Below, in pieces: positions 1 through 6,069 of a stretch of DNA of 6,111 bases; position 1 is the stretch's first letter, and each line of letters begins with the position of its first letter. The notes below the pieces were generated by a model that saw only the letters and a list, made by a program, of their open reading frames with translations, ran no database searches and was not told where the DNA came from. This DNA is from Porticoccus sp. (GTDB taxonomy: Bacteria > Pseudomonadota > Gammaproteobacteria > Pseudomonadales > Porticoccaceae): contig NYXF01000003.1 in the NCBI GenBank assembly GCA_002685455.1, positions 1-6,111 on the forward strand. The letters run 5' to 3'. The position numbers were made by a program, and so were the translations under genes.

Positions 1-2
1 AA

Positions 3-374
3 GGAGCAAAGGAATTATTAAATTATTTACATAAAAAAGGATATTTAATTTCAATAATTACCTCAAAACCAAGAAAAAGTTTTAATACAATGAAAAGTTT
101 AATTCCCAAATGTGTCAAAACAATACTTTGTAGCGACGATACTAATTTTAACAAACCAGACAAAAAACTGATAAAATATCTACTTTCTAAATATCCAAAT
201 AAAAAAAAAAATTTGACTTATATTGGAGATACTATTTTCGACTTACAATTTAGTATTAATTCAAATATAGATTTTATTTATTTTAGTGATTTTAAAAAAA
301 ATAAACTACCTAACAATATAGTAAATAGAATAAAAATAGTTGATGAATTATCAAAGGTTAAAGAGCTGCTTTAA
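3..374 (+). CDS. HAD-superfamily phosphatase, 5'-truncated by window edge
   Basis: The frame is open to the left edge, so the gene starts outside the window; the internal ATG at 90 is only a Met within the protein. The visible 123 residues are the C-terminal part of a HAD-fold hydrolase, probably subfamily I (phosphoglycolate-phosphatase type). Motif II is ITSKP (visible residues 19-23, with the Thr/Ser after a hydrophobic strand). The motif III lysine is K51 in FNKPDKK. Motif IV is YIGDTIFD, with acidic residues D76 and D80 that would bind Mg2+. The DxD nucleophile motif lies outside the window, so catalytic competence cannot be confirmed. The family dephosphorylates small phosphorylated metabolites in the cytoplasm. 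Next to glycosyltransferases a sugar-phosphate or nonulosonate-phosphate substrate is plausible, but this is inferred from context only. The stop is six bases before the next start, so the two genes are probably co-transcribed. It contains an A11 run at 201-211. Confidence 0.8.
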   Translation, partial: GAKELLNYLHKKGYLISIITSKPRKSFNTMKSLIPKCVKTILCSDDTNFNKPDKKLIKYLLSKYPNKKKNLTYIGDTIFDLQFSINSNIDFIYFSDFKKNKLPNNIVNRIKIVDELSKVKELL

Positions 375-380
375 CCTGTT

Positions 381-1289
381 ATGAGTAATTTTTTTAAAAA
401 AATTAAATTTGAATTATGTAAGTTTAAATTACCAAATAAAATTATTACAGATAGATCTATAAAAATACATAAAAAAAAAATTGAAAAAATTGAGAAAAAT
501 TTTAGTAAAAAGTTAAGATTCTATTCTCCTAAAGATTTTAAAGATTTATACAAAAAACATTACAAATCATGTCATATATGGGGATCTGGAGGCTCAGCTG
601 ATTTTACAAAAAATTATATAAAAAATAGAGATGATTTTTTTCATATTGGGTTTGGTTTTTCCTGTTTGTTAGAAATTGAATATAATTTTTATCTTATTGA
701 AAATGCATCAAATAAAAATTTAAAGCTGATAGAATCTCAAAATAAAGCATTGAGCAAATTTATTAATAAAAATAAAACAACACTTGTTTTTAAAAATTTG
801 TGGCAAAAAAAAAATGATCCGAACGTAGCTTATGAAAATTATAAAGAAGATGCATTTTTTATTAGAGATCTAATTGTCCCTCACTATAATATGTCTGATT
901 TTGCCATAAATAACACGATAGACAAATTATTAATTAATGATCCTAATTATTTTAGAGAAGCCTGCTCATCAGTTATAACATCTATAATTTTTGCAAAATT
1001 TTTAGGTTTTAAGGAAATAGTCCTTCATGGAATTGATCTAACTGGGAATTATTTTTTTGATAAGGCTTATTATAAAGAAAATTCTACTGACTGTATACCA
1101 CCACATGTTGAAAATATTTATGATAAAGATTGGAGAAGTAATAAAGACAAACATCCAACTGCAAATTGTTTAGAGGTTATGCTTCCAAAACTACGTGATA
1201 AATTAAAATTAGATTATAATATAAATTTATTATCAGCTTCTAAAAAATCTGGATCAAGTAAATATCTAAATACTTTTTTTAACGATTGA
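381..1289 (+). CDS. Putative glycosyltransferase, GT42 sialyltransferase/DUF115-like
   Basis: This 302-residue cytoplasmic-looking protein has no signal peptide or membrane segment. After a Lys-rich N-terminus of about 60 residues comes a Rossmann-type nucleotide loop, HIWGSGGSADF (65-75). A segment GFGFSCL (90-96) and a strand YNFYLIEN (101-108) follow. Near the C-terminus is SSVITSIIFAKFLGFKEI (196-213), running into VLHGIDLTGNYFF (214-226), then KHPTANCLEVM (257-267). From memory, the same order occurs in Campylobacter Cst-type GT42 enzymes: a GNGPS loop, TSGVY plus a helix, GYKEIYLSGIDF, then a His before an ALEFL helix that serves as the catalytic base. H258 would be its counterpart. DUF115/MAF-like nonulosonate transferases share this architecture, so a CMP-sugar donor is plausible but unproven. 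The start follows the upstream stop by six bases with no clear ribosome site, suggesting coupling. It is exceptionally AT-rich and includes an A10 run at 471-480. An alternative is an uncharacterised surface-polysaccharide protein. Confidence 0.6.
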   Translation: MSNFFKKIKFELCKFKLPNKIITDRSIKIHKKKIEKIEKNFSKKLRFYSPKDFKDLYKKHYKSCHIWGSGGSADFTKNYIKNRDDFFHIGFGFSCLLEIEYNFYLIENASNKNLKLIESQNKALSKFINKNKTTLVFKNLWQKKNDPNVAYENYKEDAFFIRDLIVPHYNMSDFAINNTIDKLLINDPNYFREACSSVITSIIFAKFLGFKEIVLHGIDLTGNYFFDKAYYKENSTDCIPPHVENIYDKDWRSNKDKHPTANCLEVMLPKLRDKLKLDYNINLLSASKKSGSSKYLNTFFND

Positions 1290-1298
1290 TTAAATTAA

Positions 1299-1316
1299 AA
1301 TTAAAAAAATTTAATT
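1299..1316. terminator. AT-only hairpin between convergent genes, possible terminator
   Basis: AATTAAA, a four-A loop, then TTTAATT form a 7-bp stem ten bases after the stop at 1289. Further on, 1338-1355 is a perfect 18-base palindrome, ATTTTTAAATTTAAAAAT, close to the stop of the minus-strand gene. Either could end transcription in both directions between the convergent genes. The stems contain no G or C and such structures arise by chance at this composition, so the call is weak. Confidence 0.25.
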
Positions 1317-1366
1317 ATTGAAATTATTAATTATAATATTTTTAAATTTAAAAATTTTCAAAAAAA

Positions 1367-2800
1367 CTATTGTGCTAGAGAAGTAATATAATCAATATTT
1401 TTTTGATTAGGGAGTGAAAAAATTTTATTTATTTTGTTGTTATCGACTTTTAAATTAAGATCGATTTCCTCTGGAGATGAAATAAGTCGAACAATATCTA
1501 ACTCTATCATCTTTTTCATATGTTCTGAACCACTAATATTCAGTACAAAACACGCAACATTAAAATACAATCCTTCATAAAGTGCTGTTGAAAAAACTCC
1601 AACTTGCCAACGAGATCTTGCGAATATCTCATAAATGTTTGATTGTTTTTTCGAAATGATTACTCCTGAATTTCTCAGTTCTTGAAAATATTTTGGCTCA
1701 GGCCCAATGTATTCGTAAGGATGAGGTTTATACTCTACTATTATATCATTAGAAAATTTTTTAACAATTTTTTGAGCAAACGATGATAATTGATTTGTAA
1801 AATCTGATTGTGAAACAATTACAAGTCTATTTTCTTTTTTTATATTAGAATATTTATTTTTTTTATTAAATAAATAAGGATAGCCAAAAGGTATTATTTT
1901 AGTTTTTTCTATAGGAAGTTCACAATCTAAAGGCCAAAAATCTCCAAAAGATAAAAAATATTCAGGAAAAGATTTTTTTTCAATACCAGATGAATAATCA
2001 TAATTAAGTTTGCCTCTTGAGGGTGTTCCATGTTGTAATTCTAGGGTAGTAATATTCAAAGATTTTGCAGCAGATATTATAGCTTCTTGACCAGCGCTCA
2101 CTACTATTATTAAAAGTTTTGGTTTTTTTATTTTAAAAAAAAAGGACATAATAAAATGTGTGCCCAGCCATTTTTTTATCATTTTGATTAATTTTTGTTT
2201 AATATCAATTTTTAATGAAAATTCCTCATACAATGATTTTTCAAGTTTAGATATAATTAAGAGATCAATTTCATTTAATTTCACCCTTTGGAATTTTGAA
2301 AATATAGATCCAAGATAGTTTAATGTATCTGCATAAAAAATATTTTTTGTTTTAACTGGTGAAAGATGTTTGTTATTTATATCTTTTCTTTCAATCACTG
2401 AAAAATTGATTGAAGAAGGAAATAAGTCTATAAATGGGTCGGAATAAGGATCTACATAAATTTTTTCCTCTAATTTTCTGCGTGGATGACCTAAAATTAT
2501 ATTACTTTTTTTTTTAATCCAAAAAGGAGACTTGGTAGAGAAGAATTTGAAAAAGTCATAAGTATAATTTTTAATTTTTAATATTTTAAAAAATTTTTTT
2601 TTAAAATTTGTTTTTTTTTCATCCTTTTTTTTCTCTCTAAGCCCTAAATCAAATAGTATTTCTTTAAAAAGTTTATACCTAAGCATGTCCCACCAAGGTA
2701 CTTGGGATATCAAAGATTTATCTAAATTAAGTTTTTTTTCTATAAACTCGAATCGGTTTAATGCTTCATCATGAGACCAATTATGATTTTTTTTTGTCAT
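1367..2800 (-). CDS. GT-B-type capsule/polysialyltransferase-like glycosyltransferase
   Basis: This 477-residue protein has no signal peptide and carries a Lys-rich linker at about 57-100. Its C-terminal half has the landmarks of the capsule-synthesis/polysialyltransferase/CDP-glycerophosphotransferase group of GT-B enzymes. A strand plus AGQEAIISAAKSLNI (236-250) leads into LELQHGTPSRG (253-263). A GYP turn (306-308) precedes the second Rossmann half. YKPHPYE (357-363) is the HP motif, and STALYEGLYFNVACFVL (404-420) is the usual nucleotide-binding loop and helix before the C-terminal strand. These enzymes transfer activated sugars or polyol phosphates onto surface glycans at the cytoplasmic face of the inner membrane. 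Donor and acceptor cannot be read from sequence. The N-terminal domain (1-220), including WWDMLRYKLFKEIL (36-49), is not one I can name. The gene is the only full-length minus-strand one here, convergent with the glycosyltransferase on its left and divergent from the dioxygenase on its right. There is no strong ribosome site before the ATG. Long T runs on the plus strand (2506-2515, 2594-2602, 2611-2619, 2625-2632) encode its Lys/Phe tracts. Confidence 0.75.
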   Translation of the reverse strand: MTKKNHNWSHDEALNRFEFIEKKLNLDKSLISQVPWWDMLRYKLFKEILFDLGLREKKKDEKKTNFKKKFFKILKIKNYTYDFFKFFSTKSPFWIKKKSNIILGHPRRKLEEKIYVDPYSDPFIDLFPSSINFSVIERKDINNKHLSPVKTKNIFYADTLNYLGSIFSKFQRVKLNEIDLLIISKLEKSLYEEFSLKIDIKQKLIKMIKKWLGTHFIMSFFFKIKKPKLLIIVVSAGQEAIISAAKSLNITTLELQHGTPSRGKLNYDYSSGIEKKSFPEYFLSFGDFWPLDCELPIEKTKIIPFGYPYLFNKKNKYSNIKKENRLVIVSQSDFTNQLSSFAQKIVKKFSNDIIVEYKPHPYEYIGPEPKYFQELRNSGVIISKKQSNIYEIFARSRWQVGVFSTALYEGLYFNVACFVLNISGSEHMKKMIELDIVRLISSPEEIDLNLKVDNNKINKIFSLPNQKNIDYITSLAQ

Positions 2801-2881
2801 TAAACTTAATATAAATATATTAAATAAATTTTATATTATAAAATTATAGTTTATAGTAAATATTTAACTTTTAAAAAAAGG
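2801..2881. promoter_or_regulatory. Divergent intergenic region, probable promoters for both flanking genes
   Basis: This 81-base stretch separates two divergent starts and must hold signals for both if they have their own promoters. It is almost entirely A+T. On the plus strand TATAGT occurs twice, at 2845-2850 and 2852-2857; the second would place a start site near 2864, leaving a short leader before the ATG at 2882. No convincing -35 element is visible. On the minus strand several TATATT-like boxes are present and cannot be ranked. Confidence 0.35.
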
Positions 2882-3550
2882 ATGGATAAATTTTTTTTTC
2901 ATAAAGAAAATTCAGTGATCAATGAAAAATTGATTAATTCACTATTAGATAGATTTGATAATATTTTTAATCGAGATGATTATAAGACAGATCACCAAAA
3001 CACTAGAGAATTAAATAATGAATCTATTTCAAAAGAACCATTATTTCAAAGTCTACTAAATCAAATTCATAAAAAATTTGAAACTATAACGAATACACCA
3101 GATTTAAAATTTAATAAACTTTGGCTGGTATATTCTCAATCCAGCTCTGGTGATAAATCAAAACTTCCTTATATCCCTCATATTGATAAAAGTAGGTATT
3201 TAAAAGCAATGATTTACCTTAATGATGTTTCAATAAATAATGGTCCAATTCATTTAGGAAAAGTAAAAGATAATATCGATATAGAAAATATAAGAATTAA
3301 CTTGCCTCATAATTATAAGCTAAAAAATTTAAACGTAATTAATGATAAAAATTTAGAGAAAGATTTGACTCCAATGATTGGAAAAGCTGGAGATGTAATT
3401 TTTTTTGATACAAATACTCCTCATAAAGCAGGCAATATATCTGAGGGATATTATAGAAAAGTTTTAAGATTTGATTTTGAAAGACCATCTTTTCCATATA
3501 AAAAAAACTTACTTGAGAAATTATTTAATAAGTTGCGATTTGACTTTTAA
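2882..3550 (+). CDS. Phytanoyl-CoA dioxygenase-like Fe(II)/2-oxoglutarate oxygenase
   Basis: This 222-residue protein is compact for the PhyH group. A helical N-terminal section (1-75) precedes a double-stranded beta-helix core. The iron ligands appear intact: H100 and D102 in PHID form the HxD motif, and H181 in NTPHKAGN is the distal His. R192, in YYRKVLRF, is 11 residues after the distal His. That matches the spacing I recall for the 2-oxoglutarate-binding Arg in human PHYH. AMIYLNDVSINNGPIHLG (109-126) is the typical strand and turn between the two. The family hydroxylates or otherwise oxidises small molecules, lipids or sugars using O2 and 2-oxoglutarate. The substrate is unknown here, and the neighbours suggest a sugar or lipid-linked glycan. 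The start is the only usable one: the frame opens at 2828 but offers no other ATG, GTG or TTG. An AGG directly abuts the ATG, too close to act as a normal ribosome site. Confidence 0.8.
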   Translation: MDKFFFHKENSVINEKLINSLLDRFDNIFNRDDYKTDHQNTRELNNESISKEPLFQSLLNQIHKKFETITNTPDLKFNKLWLVYSQSSSGDKSKLPYIPHIDKSRYLKAMIYLNDVSINNGPIHLGKVKDNIDIENIRINLPHNYKLKNLNVINDKNLEKDLTPMIGKAGDVIFFDTNTPHKAGNISEGYYRKVLRFDFERPSFPYKKNLLEKLFNKLRFDF

Positions 3551-3562
3551 GTTATAAGTCAA
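3540..3562 (+). repeat. Stem-loop over the dioxygenase stop codon
   Basis: TTGACTT at 3540-3546 and AAGTCAA at 3556-3562 form a 7-bp stem with a 9-base loop that contains the TAA stop (3548-3550). A further T-G wobble pair at 3539/3563 extends it. Each arm contains two G/C bases, which is more than other hairpins in this window. No T-run follows, so it is not a classic Rho-independent terminator. It could stabilise the mRNA 3' end. Confidence 0.35.
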
Positions 3563-3576
3563 GAAAATATCATAAC

Positions 3577-3617
3577 AATTGTTTATATTAAAAATTGACT
3601 TAAATAGATAAACAATT
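3577..3617. repeat. 10-bp inverted repeat in the intergenic gap before the methyltransferase block
   Basis: AATTGTTTAT at 3577-3586 is the exact reverse complement of ATAAACAATT at 3608-3617, with 21 bases between the arms. The spacer carries TTGACTT at 3595-3601, a third copy of the arm of the preceding stem-loop. The arrangement could be an RNA hairpin or a pair of operator half-sites about three helical turns apart. Low complexity makes chance a real alternative. Confidence 0.35.
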
Positions 3618-3637
3618 TAACGTACTACTACTATAAG
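3595..3637 (+). promoter_or_regulatory. Candidate promoter elements upstream of the methyltransferase block
   Basis: A near-consensus -35 element, TTGACT (3595-3600), and a near-consensus -10 element, TATAAG (3632-3637), are both present. They are 31 bases apart, too far to work as one sigma70 pair. Seventeen bases after TTGACT there is only TAACGT. Seventeen bases before TATAAG there is only TAAACA. A promoter in the 110-base gap is likely from the gene layout, but the exact pairing is unresolved. TAC is repeated three times at 3623-3631, just before TATAAG. A start near 3644 would give a leader of about 17 bases without a ribosome site. Confidence 0.3.
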
Positions 3638-3660
3638 CAGAATTAATTAATAATTAAAAA

Positions 3661-4371
3661 ATGAAAAAAACAGGTGATGGCATAGAAGCAAAAATAGGTA
3701 GTTGGAGTTTTAGTGGAGAAGTTGTAAAAAATTTTGATAATCATATTAAAAAATCTGTACCTGGCTATGATGAGGGGCATGACTTAATTACAAAACTTGT
3801 ACCTTTTTTTATTGGAGAAAGTGGTTCAAAAGTTATTGAAATAGGATGTTCGACTGGTGCTCTAACTAAAAAAATTTGTAAACTCACAGATCGCTCAGAT
3901 GTACAATTTGTAGGAATAGATATTGAAAGTGACATGATTGCTTATGCTAAAGAAAATAATAATTATGATAACTGTAAATTTGAAGTTGGTGATGTTAAAG
4001 ATTATGATATTTCTAACAGTAGTGTTATTGCATCCTATTACACAGTTCAATTTATAAACCCTTCTGTGAGACAAGTTATAATTGATAAAATATTTGAGTC
4101 TTTAAATTGGGGAGGAGCTTTTTTATTTTTTGAAAAAGTTAGAGGACCAGATGCGAGATTTCAGGATATTCTTCAAACATTATATACCGAGTATAAGATC
4201 TCACAAGGTTACAACGAAAAAGAAATTATTGGTAAAACGTTAAGTTTAAAAGGTATTCTTGAGCCATTTTCCTCTAATGCAAATATAGAATTGCTTAAAA
4301 GAGCAGGTTTTAAGGATATAAATCTTATCTTTAAAAGATTATGTTTTGAGGGATATTTAGCCATAAAATAA
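3661..4371 (+). CDS. CmoA-like SAM-dependent methyltransferase with altered cofactor site
   Basis: This 236-residue class I methyltransferase is clearly related to CmoA, the carboxy-SAM-dependent tRNA uridine-34 carboxymethyltransferase. Shared features recalled from E. coli CmoA are G(S/D)W(S/T)F near the N-terminus (13-17), KSVPGY (31-36), QFINPSVRQ (130-138), DKI...LN.GGA (142-153) and GY.E.EI (183-189). SAM motif I is VIEIGCSTG (58-66), with an acidic residue, D87, after the second strand. The stretch 186-217 aligns without gaps to the corresponding E. coli stretch, yet T193 falls where E. coli has Arg199, which binds the carboxylate of carboxy-SAM. The protein therefore probably uses ordinary SAM and may not act on tRNA. 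Its position at the head of two further methyltransferases in a glycan locus supports a recruited small-molecule role. It has no ribosome site before the ATG. Its stop is two bases before the next start. G+C content is visibly higher than in the genes at the left of the window. Confidence 0.75.
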   Translation: MKKTGDGIEAKIGSWSFSGEVVKNFDNHIKKSVPGYDEGHDLITKLVPFFIGESGSKVIEIGCSTGALTKKICKLTDRSDVQFVGIDIESDMIAYAKENNNYDNCKFEVGDVKDYDISNSSVIASYYTVQFINPSVRQVIIDKIFESLNWGGAFLFFEKVRGPDARFQDILQTLYTEYKISQGYNEKEIIGKTLSLKGILEPFSSNANIELLKRAGFKDINLIFKRLCFEGYLAIK

Positions 4372-4373
4372 AA

Positions 4374-5351
4374 ATGTCCAAATCTATCAAACAATGGCTT
4401 TCTGAAGAAAGCATAGAAGCTTCTAGAAAATCAAAAATGTGGGCATCTGGAAAAAGAGTTGATGCAATTTCAAAAGACGAGCTAAATGATCTTCAGTGGT
4501 GGCGTTTAGAAATGATTGATTTACTGAATATTCTTAAACCAAATAGTGTATCAGGGAAAGTTTTAGAAATTGGGGCAGGTCAAGGTATTGCATCAGCATA
4601 TTTAACAAGTTTTAAAACTGTAGATAATGTTTACGCTATAGATTATTCAAAAGAAGCCTGTAAGAGAATTGTTGAGACCTCATCACAATTTAAAAATGCT
4701 GTGCCCTCTAAATTACATGTAATTCATGGATCTTATGATGACATTAAAGAAACAAATTATGATTTAATTGTTGCTTTTGGAGCAATTCATAATTCTCCTG
4801 ATTTTTCTATCACATTCAAATCACTTTACAATAAACTTGCCAATAATGGAAAACTTCTTATTTCTGATATGTGCTTAACTTTCATAGCAACTTCAAATGA
4901 TGAGGATTGGGCTACTGATAGAATAGTCCCAAATTCAATAAATAAATATGGAGATAAGCTAAGATATAGAGATACAAATGATTATTTTAGGTCAATCTTT
5001 GATTATCTTTTTCATTCAAAGGAAGCTGGATTTCGTATTTACCCCATATTGTGGGATCCTAAAAGTAAAAATAAACTAACTAATTTAGAGAAAGATGTAA
5101 ATGGATTATTTCCAAAAAACTTTATTCCTATATCATCAAGAGGTAGATTTGATCCAATATTATTAATATGTGAAAAAGATAATAATATTAATAAAAATTG
5201 CTTACCAAGCATATCGCCAAAATATAGTTTAACTCATAAACTCTTAAATAATAATTACTTAATAAGAATAATTAAAATATTTATTAAGTTCGGTTTTAAA
5301 AACGGATTACTAATGATAGCCTCAAAAATAAAAAAAAGGTTAAATGATTAA
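4374..5351 (+). CDS. Class I SAM-dependent methyltransferase, substrate unknown
   Basis: This 325-residue protein has a helical N-terminal cap (1-58) containing QWWRLEM (41-47). The Rossmann core follows, with motif I VLEIGAGQG (63-71), the acidic ribose-binding position D90 in VYAID, and a motif IV-like YDLIVAFGAIHNSPDF (129-144). LANNGKLLISDMC (155-167) is the usual turn and strand after the core. Residues 200-270 probably complete the fold and shape the substrate pocket. About 50 C-terminal residues (276-325) form a basic, partly hydrophobic helix-rich tail that could be a membrane-surface contact; this is inferred from composition only. It resembles methyltransferases common in polysaccharide clusters, but I cannot name a specific subfamily. 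It begins two bases after the upstream stop without its own ribosome site and overlaps the downstream gene by eight bases. Translation of the three methyltransferase genes is thus probably coupled. The family can methylate O, N or C atoms, so the reaction type is open. Confidence 0.75.
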   Translation: MSKSIKQWLSEESIEASRKSKMWASGKRVDAISKDELNDLQWWRLEMIDLLNILKPNSVSGKVLEIGAGQGIASAYLTSFKTVDNVYAIDYSKEACKRIVETSSQFKNAVPSKLHVIHGSYDDIKETNYDLIVAFGAIHNSPDFSITFKSLYNKLANNGKLLISDMCLTFIATSNDEDWATDRIVPNSINKYGDKLRYRDTNDYFRSIFDYLFHSKEAGFRIYPILWDPKSKNKLTNLEKDVNGLFPKNFIPISSRGRFDPILLICEKDNNINKNCLPSISPKYSLTHKLLNNNYLIRIIKIFIKFGFKNGLLMIASKIKKRLND

Positions 5352-6003
5352 ATTTTTAAAGGATGTTGCAAAAAAAATTGTAAATAATCAAACTAATAAA
5401 ACAATAAATGATCTTGACTTAGAGTATTTACTCTGGATATGCAATATATATTTGAAAATAAAAAATGTACCTGGACATATTGCTGAGATAGGTGTGGCTG
5501 ATGGTAGAAATGCAATTTTATTTGGAAGGTTGATAAAAATTCATAATGATCAATCAGTTCGCCAGTATATTGGTTTTGATACGTTTGATGGTTTTACACA
5601 AAAAGATTTGGAACGAGATAAGCATTTAAATAAAAATAGATGGAAGAACAATAGTAAAGAAACAGTTTTATCACGTTGTCATGATAATGATGTAGAGGAA
5701 TTAATTGAAATTTTTGAAGGAGATGCAGTTAAAGTAGTTCCTGAAATTTTGAAAAATCATCAAGGAAAAAAATTTCAAAAGAACAAAGCAAAATTTGCTT
5801 TATTATATATAGATTGTAATGCTTATTTGCCTGCTGTAACAAGTATGCAAAATTTTCTGCCCTATATGACTCCAGGTGGATATGTAGTCATAGACGAAAA
5901 AATTCAAGGAAGTGAAACAGAAGCAATCTTTAATTTCGCAAAAAAAAACTCTTTAGGTGTTGAAAGAGAAAACATCAATGTTCCAATATTTATTAAAATT
6001 TAA
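5344..6003 (+). CDS. TylF/macrocin-type O-methyltransferase
   Basis: This 219-residue protein is slightly short for TylF-family sugar O-methyltransferases, which act on deoxysugar hydroxyls in a Mg2+- and SAM-dependent way. The landmarks are in order. NVPGHIAEIGVADGRNA (41-57) is the VPG-lead SAM loop. YIGFDTFDGF (75-84) corresponds to the family's ADSFEGL-type strand. FALLYIDCNAY (151-161) replaces the usual LDGDLY motif. MTPGGYVVIDEKI (175-187) carries the second metal site. Putative metal ligands are D157, D184 and E185; characterised relatives such as MycF have Asp-Asp at the last two. The substitution is conservative but worth noting. The start overlaps the previous gene by eight bases and has a fair ribosome site, AAAAAAAGG ending at 5339, with four bases of spacing. 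This is the clearest ribosome site in the window. Its presence favours a sugar hydroxyl as the target of at least one step in this locus. Confidence 0.8.
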   Translation: MIKFLKDVAKKIVNNQTNKTINDLDLEYLLWICNIYLKIKNVPGHIAEIGVADGRNAILFGRLIKIHNDQSVRQYIGFDTFDGFTQKDLERDKHLNKNRWKNNSKETVLSRCHDNDVEELIEIFEGDAVKVVPEILKNHQGKKFQKNKAKFALLYIDCNAYLPAVTSMQNFLPYMTPGGYVVIDEKIQGSETEAIFNFAKKNSLGVERENINVPIFIKI

Positions 6004-6007
6004 ATTT

Positions 6008-6025
6008 AAAAAAATTATTTTTTTT
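6008..6025 (+). terminator. AT-only hairpin with T-run after the last methyltransferase gene
   Basis: Seven A (6008-6014), TTA, then eight T (6018-6025) lie four bases after the stop at 6003. They could fold as an A-T stem ending in a T-run, which would suit transcription termination of the methyltransferase operon. The stem has no G-C pair, so the call rests mainly on position. The rest of the right edge up to about 6069 shows nothing recognisable. Confidence 0.25.
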
Positions 6026-6069
6026 ATATAACAATATAATCTTAATATTTATTTTAATCTTTAATAAAC

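Noticed and set aside
90..374. ATG at 90 as the true start of the HAD gene
   Set aside because: The frame continues upstream to the window edge and encodes HAD motif II (ITSKP) before this Met, so the gene is truncated by the window, not short.
3661..4371. Naming the first methyltransferase cmoA
   Set aside because: The fold signature fits, but the apparent loss of the carboxy-SAM arginine and the glycan-locus context make the tRNA function doubtful.
4209..4394. 61-residue open frame on the minus strand
   Set aside because: It lies almost wholly inside the CmoA-like gene on the opposite strand, has no recognisable motif and no ribosome site; it is a shadow frame.
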